Positions 44,101 through 56,100 of a stretch of 64,000 bases of DNA are shown here, in pieces (within the stretch, counting starts at the first letter, position 1; each line of letters starts with the position of its first letter). Below the pieces are notes generated by a model that saw nothing but the letters and a program-made list of their open reading frames with translations, was not told where the DNA came from and did not search any database. Source of the stretch: Aculops lycopersici (lineage: Eukaryota > Arthropoda > Arachnida > Trombidiformes > Eriophyidae). The stretch is from contig WNKI01000001.1 in NCBI GenBank assembly GCA_015350385.1, positions 6,094,087 to 6,158,086 on the forward strand, read 5' to 3'. The position numbers and the translations under genes were made by a program.

Positions 44101-47100
44101 GCCAATCATTTGACGATGCAACCGACGAGACTTTAGATAGCGTTTGCATCCCGGACATCTTTGCGCCATTCAGGACAAAGATTGGAAAGTTGAGCATCGT
44201 TCAAGTGGCTAGACTTTTCTTTCGCACTTTAGAAAGTTCCAGCGAAATCTGCATACAACAATATCATCGCCTCACCTGTGTTATCTCACTCGCTCTGCTC
44301 GCCATCACTTTTGCGTCACCTCAATAGCAACAAAGTAAGTCGGTGTATGTGAGAGAGTTCCAAGCTCGACGGTTCAAATTACGAAGCGTTTCTCTCTTCT
44401 CAACTGCAAGTTTCAATAGCCATTTTTGTCGGCAATCATTTTCTAGGAGAAAGATGCGCAAGTACAAGGAATATGTAGTAGCGATGACATGACATGCGCT
44501 TTGTGTCATGTTGCTTGTGGCATCCGTTTCGTGCATCCAACTCTCGCAGATTTCTTGCTCCTAATGGTCAAGAGTCATTCAATCGCATTCACAAGCTCAT
44601 CGTGTCCATCTCTCAAGAGACACTTCTTTTGCTATCTATCTATCTCACAGATAAAAAGCTACAGCTACTCTCATGTGTCAATGAGAAATGAATTGATGGA
44701 GTCATTATCTCCTCCTCTTTCCTCTTCTCATCTTACAATTTACTGGCGGCGAGGCGAGCAATTATTTTATTGCTTGCCTCTGATATAAATCTCACTGTGT
44801 TAACTAACTAAGCCACTTGTTGCTAACCGATCAGTTAATCGCCCGCCCGTTAGGTAATGACGCCGATTTGCTCATTATAACTGGTGAGCTACCATGGAGG
44901 CAAGTGTTTGTGTCTCACTATCACACTGGTTCTACACACCAGCTGCGGCAATGGTTCCAGGTGATGGAGACTTGTTGCCAGCATTGGCGGCCAGGTATCA
45001 AAGTTGCCGCCGAGATTAATGACACAAAAAATAACCCCTCGCCGCTAAACGAGCGTGTGATTTATGCAAGAGATTATATCATAATTTGCGCAAATCTTCG
45101 ACCAACTTCATTAGAACCTTCCTCTCTGTTTTTTGAGACTCTGAAAGGTTCTTTCTCTGTTCCTATCGTTACAAGTGAGAAATTTAAGAAAGAGTGCAGA
45201 GCAAATGTGTGACTTTACTTTATTTCACTTGACTTGACTTCGCTTCACGTCGTCTCGTCTCATCTTACTTGACTTCCCTTGAGCTCCACTTAAAGTGCTT
45301 GCTCTTTCTAACCCTTACCTGCATGCGAGTGTGATAATCTTCTTGTCTCATCTTCAGTCCGACTGAAGCATACTTCCCTCTCTCTCCATTACCGTCTCCA
45401 TTGCTGTTCACCGATGAGATTTTGCCGAAATTATCGGCAGCGACAGCCGCGAGTTTCTGCCTCGAGACGGCGGAGATTACCACTAGCTCATTAGCTAGCT
45501 GGCCAGCGAGCAGGCAAGTCGATTAGATCAAGTGGGCAAAGTGGCAGACTGAATTTGAGATTGAGCTGCCAGATGCTCGCTGGAAGATAACCAGACGATT
45601 ATGCAAACAAACTAACTGGCTAACGAGACGAGACGAGAGAAGCTAAGCGAAGTTGAAGCAAAATGAAAAGGTTAGACAACGGTCACCACTTTGCGCTAAT
45701 TTGCCTTTCAAATGATAACAACAACGCAACAACATACACGAATTGAACTAAGAGAGGCAGCCACTTGCTGCTATTGTTGTGTTGCTGCTTCATCTTATTT
45801 TAACAGTTGATTTTGGAAACGACAAGCAGCTAAATACACGATTCAACTGGAGAGTAAATCATGGAATCAGAGGGACAAGACGAAACCGAGCTTTAGCTTG
45901 ATGCTTGAAGCTCGATAAAGTAGTTAGTTCGTTGGTTGGTTAGTTGGTTGGTTACAGAAGAAAATGAAGCTAACCATATGGCCGCCAATCTGATCCTATT
46001 AATCTTCCATCTCTTCCACTATTTGTAGTCCACCTCTCTCCTCATTAACTCGCATCCTTTGCTAACTGAGACATGCCCACTAACCGCCCTCAACCCGATT
46101 TCATCTCATCCCATTGCACCAACACAAATAGAACCACGACACGCCCCTCCACATTGCCGCCGCCATGTCCCGGAGGAAGTTGACGAAAATTTTCGTGCAA
46201 AATGGAGCCGAGCCGGCGATTAAAAATAAGGTAAGTCACATAGAGAGACACACACTCGGTGGTGATGGCATCCAGGACAAGTGAGCTCACGAATTTTATC
46301 TTACTTTATTTTATCTCAAGAGAAGAGGAGAAAAAAGAAGAAAAAGAGAAATCTTTTAAGAGATTCAATTAATTTGATGGGACTGAAAACACACAAAAGC
46401 CATACTGCTTACCAAAATCTACCTGTTGCAATCAAACTGAGCTAAGGTGGGATGAAAAACTGTAGAGAGATAAAATTAGTGGACGAGTTGGCTAGTTTTT
46501 TGGTCGTTTATCTCGACAAACAAACGCAACTAGCTCAAGGTAGATTTAGACTCTTGCTCGCTTATCTATGGCTTAGCAAAGTGTTAAGAGGGAGTCAAGT
46601 GCATTACCTGGCTGCTTTTACACACAGTCAAAACGAGCGAGTCAGCCAGCGAGTCCATTAGAATCATTGGCCACTTGGCGCCCAAGAGTCTCTCGGGAGT
46701 TCATTAAAGTTAAAGTGACCAGTCAGGGCTAGCGGCAGGTAAACTGTTGAACCGAGTGACCAATTGAGAGGCAATTTCAGTCGGAAGACAGAGTTTCAAA
46801 GGCGACAGGAGCACCAGAGGAAGCGGCAGCAGCCAAAGTAAAAAGTTGCCAGAATGAAAAGAACGACGTGGACGAAATTGACTCGTCTGTTGCTCTATCG
46901 GAATGTTAGCCTAGGAAAATCATGTTCCTCTTGCGACTACCACCTCGCTAGTTATAATCCATTATCTAGGAGCTCGAATCTGTACGTCGCCTTTTGGTTT
47001 TCTCAGTCGTCGTTTACCTTTTCAGCTCCGACCACGACCACGACGACGAATGAGACGGAGGAAGTTTGAATGAATGGAAGAAAGGTTCGAGGAGCTCGAG

Positions 47101-50100
47101 AAAAGGGAAGAGAGATTCTTATCTGTGAGTCGTTGATGTTGTTCTCATGTTCGCGCTCATGTTATGTAACTTTTCTCGACTTCTCCCTTTTCTTTCCAGC
47201 CATTGAAATTAAAGTCGTCGTCGCAGTCGACTACGGAGATGGAAACGACGACGAATTAACCTTGAGTTTGACTGCTGCTCATCGTGATTCCATTCAGTAC
47301 ATCACCTCGGCGGCTGCGACAGAGGCGGCCCGACTGGCTGCCACAGAAAGCGACCAGTGATGCGCCAAATGGAATGGAAATGAATTGCGTAACATCATGG
47401 CGTTGCCGTCACAAGAGAGTTGCTAGAATTTGAAGCCGATAAAATGAAACAACTACCGGTTGTGCTGAAAAGGCGAAAACATTCGCCCAAAGCTGATCAA
47501 GTGGGCAGCAACAGGTAGCTGTTCAGTTCGAAGTGGCGCGCGCGCCACTTTAGGAGTCAGACAAAGTTGCCGTCGACCACTTTGCTTCTCTGGCTTCCAT
47601 CTACTTCCCTTTTTGCTTCTCGATGATTACAAGTGGCGTCCTACCAAATTTAGCAGCCAGCATTGGAGAGATTCTATTGATTACAAGTTATAACTTACAA
47701 GTTGCAACTCGCAACCTCCAACCGCCGGCCGCTGGCTGTGTCCATAAATCAATATTGAAGTCGCCGGGCGACAACAGGTTGCCGTGGGTTTCTTTGGCTT
47801 TGGTCGAGCAACTAACAACAACAAGTGGCTAGCTTTTGGAGATTCTTCGGATCTTCGGGGACCAAAGAAAAGGCAGATGGATAGATGGATGGACAAACTC
47901 GCCCACTGGCCACGCTTAATGCTAAACGGCCGCCAGACTGGCCACTTAATTGGTTTAGTCTAATTTTTCGCCGCTGTTAAGTGGAGGAGTCTCAGGTTTG
48001 GTTGCAGGAAGTAGTAAGGGAGAGAGCGGAGAGAAAGAAAACATGAATCTGCCTTGGCACAGCGCGAGATGAAAGGGAGCGAGAAATGAAACTAATATGG
48101 ACGAAAGGAGATGAGATACGAGTTACGCTAGAATTGGTTCAATTTATTCGAGCCCTAAGAAATCATATCAAATTTTTCGCTAGCAAAACCCAGAGCGCGT
48201 TAATTAATGCACAGTATCGATAATTAAACCAGATAAGAGCTCGGTTGCACTTGTAACGTTTCCGACTGACCAGGTAAAAGGCTCATCGGACGGTTGCTCC
48301 TATGGCGGTCAGGTAAAATTCGATCCCATTGAGCGGCGGCCACTTGTTTTGCGCACGCACGCAGAAACAGCGATTGCTCCTTTTGTTTGTTACTCCTCAC
48401 TAAACATTTCCATCGACTGAGGCAGGAAAAGAGTGAAACTCTTTCCAATGGATAGAGACACTAACTTGTTAGGGGAATGGACGATCGCCTATTCGGCGCT
48501 CCAGTTTTGCAGCCAACCTTTTGTTGCTCGCTTTCCCCCAGGGAGACTGTGGAGCGATCCATTTTATTCTCAATTAGACTTTGAGTGGATGTGCATAATG
48601 AGCTAGGCCACCTTCGTCCATTCCACAGGTTGCCTTTGCTCTCGTGGCCGATACTATAGCCTTAAAGCTTCGTCCATAGCACAAGACCGCAATCAGCGCC
48701 TCATAGTCTCTCGCATCGCATCGCATCGTTTGCTTGGTTAGACGCCACTCGAATAATAATTAAGCTGCTGGTTGCACGCTTAGCAAAGCGACTAGCCTTT
48801 TGGTGGTGGTGGTTGCGAGTGATGCTAGTGGTGTTTACAAATCGAGGGGAGCAACCGTTTGGTCGGCTTGTCTCACAGCAAACTGATTAACCTGCGCCTC
48901 TCGCTTAGCAGTTGGTCGGCTGTTCAGTTTGCAGTCTGCTCGGAAGTGATTGCTCAACTAACAACCAGAAGTACCAAGAGCCGAAAAGTAAAACCAAAAC
49001 CACGATTAGCTCTCAGCTGGTCAGCTGAATGAACGCTGGACCACCGCCAAGTCAAGCGGCTTCCTCTGTTCGTGCCCTTCCCTCGCTCTCCGTCTCTCTT
49101 AAATGAGCAACCAAGCGACCGATTATCTATCTACTCGACTAACTAACCGTCTGGCTCTTGTTAGTGCGATATGACTGTTTCTCTCTCTCTCTCTCTCTCT
49201 TTCTCTTTCTCTTGTGATTCGGTGTTGTGTGTTTTCCTCCATCCTCAAATGCACCTGTACCAACTAGCCGACTCTCGCTCCTAACCGTAATTATGGCTAC
49301 TAATACAACTACAACGACAACCTGTTGTCTCATCCATCCTTCCTCAAATCACAACAATTTCTTACAATGCACAATAAACACACAGCAAGAGGAAACCGCC
49401 ATGGACATTGCGCTGCGAAAGAATCTCATCGATATACAGGAACTCATTACCAATCCGCCGCCAGTAAAACCCTCGCACTCTCACCAGTATACTCACAGAG
49501 ATAACAGACTAAGTGGCAGCGGCGGCGGCGGTCGCCACTCAGCTTCGAGTCCCAGTCCAATTGTCGGCGAGACGAGCAACAGGTTGCAGCAATTGGACAG
49601 TCAGGTGCTGAGTCGTCTCGAGCGCCGCTACGGTCAACTGTATGGCAGTCACCAGGTTATGCCAGCGACCGGCGACGGCATTAGGGACCTCACTTCCGGC
49701 GCAGCAGCCGTTGCAACGAGACACCGGCACCATCGGCACAATAGAGAGGAGTACACTAGACATCGTCACCATAGATCTCAACAGAGATTGCGGCATAAGA
49801 GGAGCAGCAGGTACAATTTGCATTATCCAATGGATAACGACGAAAATGATACTCTGAGTGACGGAGATGATTCTGAACATGAGGAGGATGAGGAGGAGGA
49901 AGGGATCGATTTATCGGAAACAAAACCCAACGAGCTTGCCGTCGATGTGCCACCGGAAATGAGATCCATTGCGGCGGCGACTGCAGCCAACAGCAATCAA
50001 TCATCGAAAACTAAACTAGTCAAACAAATGCAAACCACCAACGCGCTAGCGACTCGCGACGAGAGACTGATGCGGACGAAATCTAGTGAAAACAATGGTG

Positions 50101-53100
50101 CTCATTTTATGCGAGCAATTAGAGGCAACAGGTTGCGCACCAAAACGATAGGCGGCTGCATCGCCGGAAGCGACTCGGCCGACCTACACCTGTTGCCGGC
50201 GCTCATGAGCTCGCGCAAGGAGCCGGCCACCACCGCCATCGACTCCAACCAGCAGCGACCGCTTGAAGCCAGCCAGCGCGCTCAGTCGGGGGTGTGTCTC
50301 GCACCCGACGCTCGTGACGACCAACAGATGAACCTGATGATGATGGGATGTTTTAATGGAACTGGAAGTGGTGATAGTAATAACAAACAGCAACAACAAA
50401 GCGCCAAGTCGGCCAGTCCACAGGGAAGTTTGCGCTCGTCGCGCTCATCGCGGGCCAGTAAATCTCGTGGGCTAACTGGCAGATTATTTTCAGGACGCCA
50501 CAAACACCGGAAGTCGAGCGGCGGGCCCACTCTAATTGTTCGACGACCAAATGGTGCTGGTCTCAAAGTTGGCGGGTGCAAATTGTCGCTGTTGCGTGTG
50601 GCGCAGGCCGGAAATTCCATCGAAAAGGCGACAAACCAAGACGAGGAGAAAGTCGATTTTGAGGTTGAGGAGGCGGAGCGGAAAAAGGTAACAATTGAAA
50701 CGAGAGCGGAAGTGGACACAGAGCAAAAGCAGGACATCAAAAGTGAGATTATTCCAATAGTTGAAAGTTTAACTGTCGCATCAGCGGCGGCGTCGACGAC
50801 GACGACGACGACGACAACGACAACAACATTACCAACAGCGACCCAACAAGTGGCCGTTGCGTTGGGCAGGCGTCAGGAGCGACAAGAGCAACAGCAACAG
50901 GTGGCCCCCAATGGAACGCCGCTGACCCGAACGAGACCACTGGCGCCGCTCAGCGACGAGTCGCAATTGTACGCAATACCGAGGAAGCCGAAGGTAAGTT
51001 TCTTTCCCTTTCATTGGAAAATGCGATTATTAACGCACCAACATTCTAATTCAATCATGAGATATTTTCTAAATATCAGGCGGGAATCTATCTTCTCCCT
51101 CTCTCTTACAGAAAATTCCATATTTTGTCCCGCTCGATGGCCACTTGATGCTGAAAGCGGAAAGCAGGAAGAATTTTTCTTTACATATGCAGTGACATGC
51201 ATTTACAAAGTTTCTCGGTGGCCATTCAACGATGCAAATTTGCAATGTTTAAATATTGAATTTGCGCATGAAAGACCCGAGTTTCTGACAGCTTCAAAGT
51301 TGTAAGGCGTCACCAGATTTTTGATGCTAGAGAAGCAATGAAAAATTTGATTGAATTTTGGGCGTTGATTTTGGATTTGTACTAGAAAAATGCTGGCATT
51401 GAAATGTTCGAATCCTACAAGAAGCAAAATCGAATTCAATAGACTCGAACTTTCACCAACCTCAACGTTTGCCTCGGGTAAATATTTCAACTTCTTTCCT
51501 CGACCAGGTGAAGCGATCACAGGTGAGCGACCACTTGTCGCTTGAATGGTTGCCGTTCGGTTCCCAGTAGTTGCCACTGCCAACTACTGTAGTCGAGTCT
51601 CATAGCATCGGATCGGATCGCATTGCATTGCGATGGTTCCCATATGCCTGCGATAACATCTTGCTCCGTATATATAAGTGCGGTATAAAGACGACACTCG
51701 GTAATTCAATTCACTTTACTTAAGCTGCAGTTTTGCCAGTTTCCTTCTTGTAATAGAAAGTCTTACAAAAATTTGGAGACTTGAAACCTGAGACTTCACT
51801 CTGGTTTCTTCCCACAGAATGGACTCGACAAAAAGTGGCAAGTCTGCTACTTTGGTGCTCGCATCTTTGCTCGCTCCTCAAACGAGCTCTTACCTGGCGA
51901 CTCGAGCAGCCCAAATAAAATAGCTTAATAGACTGGACGAAAAGAAGGAGCAGTGGCAAGTGGAGGTCAGGTAGTTTGTTGATTCGACTGTTAGATAACG
52001 AGAGTCAGAGTGTTCATTATCAGCGGCCGATGGTCGCGAGCAAAGGTCGATTGACTGGCCAAGTGTTTGAGTTCTCGTTTCAACTCGAGAGGAATCTGAT
52101 TGGCCTCTTCGATTCGGATTCCCATCAACACGAACACACAATAAACAAAACCAACATTAACTCCGCATGACCAATTGACCATTGATTGAAGTTTTGGGTG
52201 AGCCAGGTGCCAACAGGTTGTTGTCTGCTGTTTGTTCTATCAATTGGCTTTCATTTACAGATTACCTGTCAAATCGGTCAATGTAACTAGCGCCTGAGAG
52301 TGGCTGTAAATTGGAGTATATTGTGCCACGAATCGCGAGAAATCAAAATGTTGGTTCGTCATCGTATTGGCATAACAATGGGCTCGAAGCGACCACTTAT
52401 TGCTTGCTTCTATTTCTATCTAATCAACTGCTGGTTGGTCAGCAACATCATTGGGAAAAAACGACCCGATTAGTTTGTTTTTCCATCTAGGCATGTGAGT
52501 TTGGTTTAGGTTGGTGATTTGAAGTTTGCGCCAAGTAGTCAGGTAGCTAGCAATTTGGTGAGTTGAAATGAAGTGAGTACATGAATAATTAGTCAGATTT
52601 TATCTCACCGGTTCAGTTGCTCACTGCATCGTCAGTTCTTCTTTTAAGTTTAAAAAGAAGTACGAGTGCGACTAATCCAAGAGAACCGAACAAGATGGAG
52701 CAACAAATGTAAACGGCTACCTGCACCACTGATGATGATTCTTGAGTTGCATGCGCCTCACAATGCAAAGCTACCGCCATTGAAACTCATGAGAACCCGA
52801 AGAGCAAGTGGTTTTTGTTGGGTGAAAGCAAGCATTTATATATATATGTATTTCTGTTTAGATTTCTGCAAATTTGACTCTACTTCGACACACAAAACGC
52901 GAACTTTCGTTTCCACCTCTCGACTCTAATTCTTCCTAACTCCAAACCGACAAGCCAAAAATTCTCCAGCTTCCCGCTGACTAATGGCATCGCTCTCGCC
53001 TCCGACCCTCGACCAACTTGAATGTATCATGCAATTGGTCACTTGACACGCCCACACTCACTCAACAAAAACCTAATGACAAAATTTACTTCTCTCTCAA

Positions 53101-56100
53101 ATGTATAAAACGGAAACCACCACCACTCGGGATCATTAATAACCGCGCTAAAAACAACCACCACCACTAACACTAATCATGACCAATCACTTGACACGCG
53201 TAGGCTAACAACCAGCAAGGGAGCAACAAGGAGCCGCAGGTGGTCGACCACTTCAGATCGTCAGATTTGTACGCCTCAAGTGGCGGTAGTGGCAACGGCT
53301 TGGGTGGCATTGGTGGAAGGCTGGCCAGTGCAACTGGCAAGCTAAGCACCATTACCGAGACATCAACCACAGGCGCTGCATCCTCATCCCCACCCAAGGG
53401 CGACACTCGCAATGAGCTGGACGAGCTTCGAGTCGTTAGTGGCGGCCCGGCGCTTACCTCGGACGGTGGCCACACTTCGGGCTCGTCGTCGCCATCGGAT
53501 TGTGGCGATTCGTCGGGCAACAAGAGCACACAATTGAGTAAGAGCAGGACCACGCCCCCGTCTGGCGATTCAAGCTCGTCGGCAATAGCCAGCTCTTCGG
53601 ACGAGTGCGTTGAGTTGATTTCCTTAAAGAAACAACACCAGCAACATCAAGCGACAAACGTGCAGCTGATTGGCGTTCGCGACCTCTACGCAACGCCAGG
53701 CTACAGCACCATAACCGGAAGTGCTTCGGGCCTTGACGTCGGCGCTCACAGTGGCAACAACGGCGCCCAAACGGAAGTGGAGTGTCTGTGTCCCCAGCTG
53801 TTGGGTTTGGATGCTTCGACGAGCCGACAGCAGCAACGAGGAGGGGAGGGCGACACGCAAGCAAGTTTCGCCACAGTGGCCGGCGCCATGCAGGAGCAAC
53901 AGGTGGTCGCCGGCGGTGGTATCAATGGCGGCATCAAAAGTTCGGTTGCAGCGACTGCAACGAGCGGAAACAAAACTGCAGAGTTCAATGCCAATATCAA
54001 GAGCGAAACGATGACCATTTCGACTAATGGGAAAACTGGAGCAGAGGATGACCAAGTGGCTAGCTCAAACTCGAACTCACATTCACATTCACACTCAAGT
54101 GGCGGAGTTGGCAAATTGAGGCAGCTGTTTCATTTGGAATCACGCGCTTCAAAGGATCGTAAAAGTTTGAGTGCGTTGGCGTCTTCTGCCACTTCGAAGG
54201 GAACAACAACAACAACAACAACAAGTGGCCAATTGGCCGGACAAGACAAGAGCTCGGAGCAGTTGAGGAGCAGTGGTAATAACAGTAACAGTAATGGCAT
54301 TGATAACAAGAGCGCCTCGCCCCCTGTGCCCATGAGCGCCATTGCGGGTGGATATTACGCTTACTCGCCGGTCACTCTCGCCTCCCATAATAACTCGCCC
54401 GGTTTTGTGTCTGGTTTCCAATGTGGCAATGGCATCACTAGCCTGCGTCAGGTCGATAAAACTGAGCCCGCGAAGAGCGCCAAGACTCTACCGTCCGATG
54501 AGCTGGGGGCAGTTGCAATGGGAAAGTTGTTGCAAAATGGATCTAGCAACAACAAGTTGGCGCGCGATTCAAATTCAAACGGCAACTCGAATTCAACCAA
54601 TGGAAACAAAAAGTCCTGGCTTCTATCTAAGTTTTCTCTCTCAACTTCGTCTTCGAATGTTAATCAGCAGCAGCAACAACAACAACAGAATGGGAATGGG
54701 ATCTCGTCAAGTGGCAAGCGAGGCAACAAGTTGCCGCCGACCAACACAGACACCGCCGCCGCTGGGAGGCAGGCAAAACTAGACTCTGAGCACATGACAA
54801 TCAACGGAAGTGGCGATTTTAGTTCGCGACTTGGAGTGCTGGCAAAGGATCATCGAGAGCAACAGGAGTCGAGTTTATATGGTGGAAGAGAAGTTAATGC
54901 ATCTGATGGTTGCAACATGAGCTCGCGTCTCGAGTTCAGAGCAACTGACAACAAATCTAATGGACGCCGGCGACTGGATTGCCAAGACAGGGAGCTTTGC
55001 AATGCTGTTGATGCTGACCATGCAAACGACAACGACGACGACGATTATGATGACGATGACGATGACGACAAGGAGACGGCAATAATTTGCAGCAGCAACA
55101 ACAACAAAGTTGAACAACAACAGAATTGTGATGCAGATAATAACCTGAAACAGGACAAGACGGGCGACAAGACAAGACACCAGTTGCTGCTCATTAGGCC
55201 CAAGAGCGCGCTTAGCGCAACAAATCTTGAGCTAATTAAGGCGCAAAAGAGTTTAGCGCTCGCGGCGGCGGCCAAGGTGCAGCAACAATCGTCATTGCGC
55301 AACAAAAACACCAACTTGTTGCACGCTACCACCACCACTACTTCTACTTCTGCTGAAGGACAATTGAAGGTTGAACAACAACAGCAACCACCTGCAAAAT
55401 TGCTCACAGTCAAGACCTCTCAGGAGCATCCGGCCTTTTGGCACCATCACGCGTCGCTGGCCGGTCACAACCATAACCATAATCATGGCCATCAGTTGCC
55501 TAGAAGCGGAACTAATAGTGCGGGAATCAGCGACTCGTCGCCTTCAAATAATGGAGCCGAGTCGGACAATTCCATACAGACTACGCTGTCGGGTTCAATG
55601 AACACGCAGCAACCTGTTGCGGTTTCAATTAGAGGCACTGGAAGCAACAAGAATCCGCTCAACATTTTGTCTCGGATTCTGAGTAATGGAAACAATCTTG
55701 TCAAATCCAAGTCCTCGGCTACAAACACGTCCAGCAACTCGAGTAGCTCAACTTTAAGACAGCAGCATCAGACAAAAGGTGGCTCGCTAAGCTCGTCACC
55801 TGGATCAGCATCGTCCAATACAACCCCCTCGGTTAGCCAAACTTCTTCGGCCGAATGTCAGCTTAGTCCAAGTGGAGTTTCTAATGAGAGTTCGAATCAA
55901 TCGTCAATTAGCCAACTGGACCAGCTAAGCTCGAGGTCGCGCTGTCCCATTGTTGTGATGGGTAATGGATTGTCAAGACCAACTGAGTCGACAGCAATAT
56001 TGGATAACTCAATCATAACCACAACAACGACAACAGCATCTAATTTGCCGCCCAAGTTGCCGCCAAAGGGAGTTTTAAAGACAACAAATCTTTATAAGAA

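Noticed and set aside
47200..47360. Possible exon after a TTTCTTTCCAG acceptor in intron 5
   Set aside because: No frame resembles an ankyrin repeat or family sequence, no suitable donor follows, and exon 5 joins exon 6 in phase without it.
50994..51305. Read-through end of exon 6
   Set aside because: A strong GTAAGT donor at 50994 and loss of the low-complexity composition after it suggest intron, though an alternative transcript end is possible.
53173..53553. Minus-strand Pro/Ser-rich ORF over exon 7
   Set aside because: Shadow of the long sense frame; sense repeats explain its composition.
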